Shown: one piece after another, positions 63,563-64,000 of the stretch
Position numbering within the stretch: position 1 is the stretch's first letter
How the letters are laid out: every line of letters starts with the position of its first letter
Origin: Propionivibrio limicola
Lineage (GTDB): Bacteria; Pseudomonadota; Gammaproteobacteria; Burkholderiales; Rhodocyclaceae
Direction: 5' to 3'
NCBI RefSeq assembly: GCF_009469695.1
Contig: NZ_SSSR01000018.1
Span: 1 to 64,000, forward strand
DNA: 64,000 nt
The notes under the pieces: generated by a model
What the model was told of the DNA's origin: nothing
Database searches by the model: none
Seen by the model: the letters and a program-made list of their open reading frames with translations, nothing else
Position numbers and translations under genes: made by a program

Positions 63563-64000
63563 ATGAGTAGACAGAACGACATGCAGGAGCGTTACGCTGA
63601 GCTGAAGCTTAACGAAGACCAGATCGCAGAAGTTGAAGAGGCGTTTGCGAAAGCAGATAAGGCTCAGAAAGAATTCGAAACCTGGAGCCAGGAAGCCATC
63701 GACCGCGCTATCCGTTCCGTGGCCCAGATCGTGTCCAACTCCAAGACCTTCCACGAACTGGTCGAGATGGGCATCGCCGAAAGTGCTTTCGGTGACCCGC
63801 TCAGCCGTGAAGCCAAGCGCTTCAAGATCCGCGGCATTCTGCGTGACTGCCTGCGCGAAAAGTCGGTCGGCATCATCGAGGAAGTCCCCGAGAAGCGCAT
63901 CGTCAAGTACGCGAAGCCTGTTGGCGTCATCGCCTGCGTAATTCCGGCAACCAACCCCGACCTGACCCCGGCCGGCAATGCCATCTACGCTATCAAGGCA
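63563..64000 (+). CDS. Aldehyde dehydrogenase-family protein, N-terminal part (cut by window end)
   Basis: The visible 146 codons (MSRQNDMQERYAELKLN...) end in VIACVIPATNPDLTPAGNAIYAIKA, the conserved region of CoA-acylating aldehyde dehydrogenases such as acetaldehyde or sulfoacetaldehyde dehydrogenase. The catalytic Cys lies beyond the window. GAGGAAATGAA precedes the ATG at 63563. A 220-bp AT-rich leader separates it from lon; no clear promoter or lon terminator was found in it. Confidence 0.8.
   Translation, partial: MSRQNDMQERYAELKLNEDQIAEVEEAFAKADKAQKEFETWSQEAIDRAIRSVAQIVSNSKTFHELVEMGIAESAFGDPLSREAKRFKIRGILRDCLREKSVGIIEEVPEKRIVKYAKPVGVIACVIPATNPDLTPAGNAIYAIKA

Overview
The window is GC-rich proteobacterial chromosome. 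It most likely comes from a betaproteobacterium of the Rhodocyclales (Dechloromonas/Azonexus/Propionivibrio type). Evidence: a circularly permuted ssrA gene whose tag reads (A)ANDERFALAA, the tig-clpP-clpX-lon order, a hopanoid hpnC/hpnD pair, and RND, sulfur-handling and aspartate modules typical of that group. This placement is inference from gene content only.

Layout. 1-11 kb: a probable IS21-like end, a solitary ParB-like gene, and a tight recC-recB-recD operon, all on the minus strand. 11-24 kb: an accessory region of about 12 kb holding a WYL-domain regulator, a tandem AAA+ ATPase with a tyrosine/dual-specificity phosphatase, an intact sirtuin operon, a cN-I type 5'-nucleotidase, an ADP-ribosylglycohydrolase, a broken second sirtuin and an FtsZ/tubulin-like protein with an apparent Tat signal. 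Two AT-richer genes sit among them: a JAMM protease-like gene and a PD-(D/E)xK-like nuclease. The region ends at ssrA. 24-32 kb: a sulfur module with a two-cysteine SqrR/BigR-type repressor, YeeE/YedE half-transporters, a CoA-disulfide-reductase/rhodanese fusion, an RND pump, a DUF2892-like protein and a short TauE/SafE protein. 32-47 kb: a membrane-anchored DEDDh exonuclease, a complete tripartite RND pump, a thioesterase, two PLP enzymes of sulfur amino acids, a serine-recombinase-like gene, HU and several small unknowns. 47-55 kb: an FtsH-like AAA+ metalloprotease, an MscS channel, an AspT-type exchanger and an aspartase fused to a cyclic-nucleotide-binding domain. 55-64 kb: a nucleoside deoxyribosyltransferase-like gene, hpnD/hpnC, tRNA-Leu(UAG), tig, clpP, clpX, lon (with a heat-shock-type promoter) and the start of an aldehyde dehydrogenase.

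Main discovery candidate. Nine copies of one 19-bp inverted repeat (TGCGACA-N5-TGTCGCA, 11 to 14 of 14 arm positions matching) lie 34-79 bp upstream of nearly every native gene or operon of the 11-24 kb region, including the WYL regulator's own gene. Several are followed 8-9 bp later by a -10-like hexamer. This defines a previously unnamed (to me) local regulon linking sirtuin/ADP-ribose/nucleotide enzymes, a AAA+ machine, a phosphatase and an FtsZ-like protein. The two AT-rich genes lack the operator and look like later cargo.
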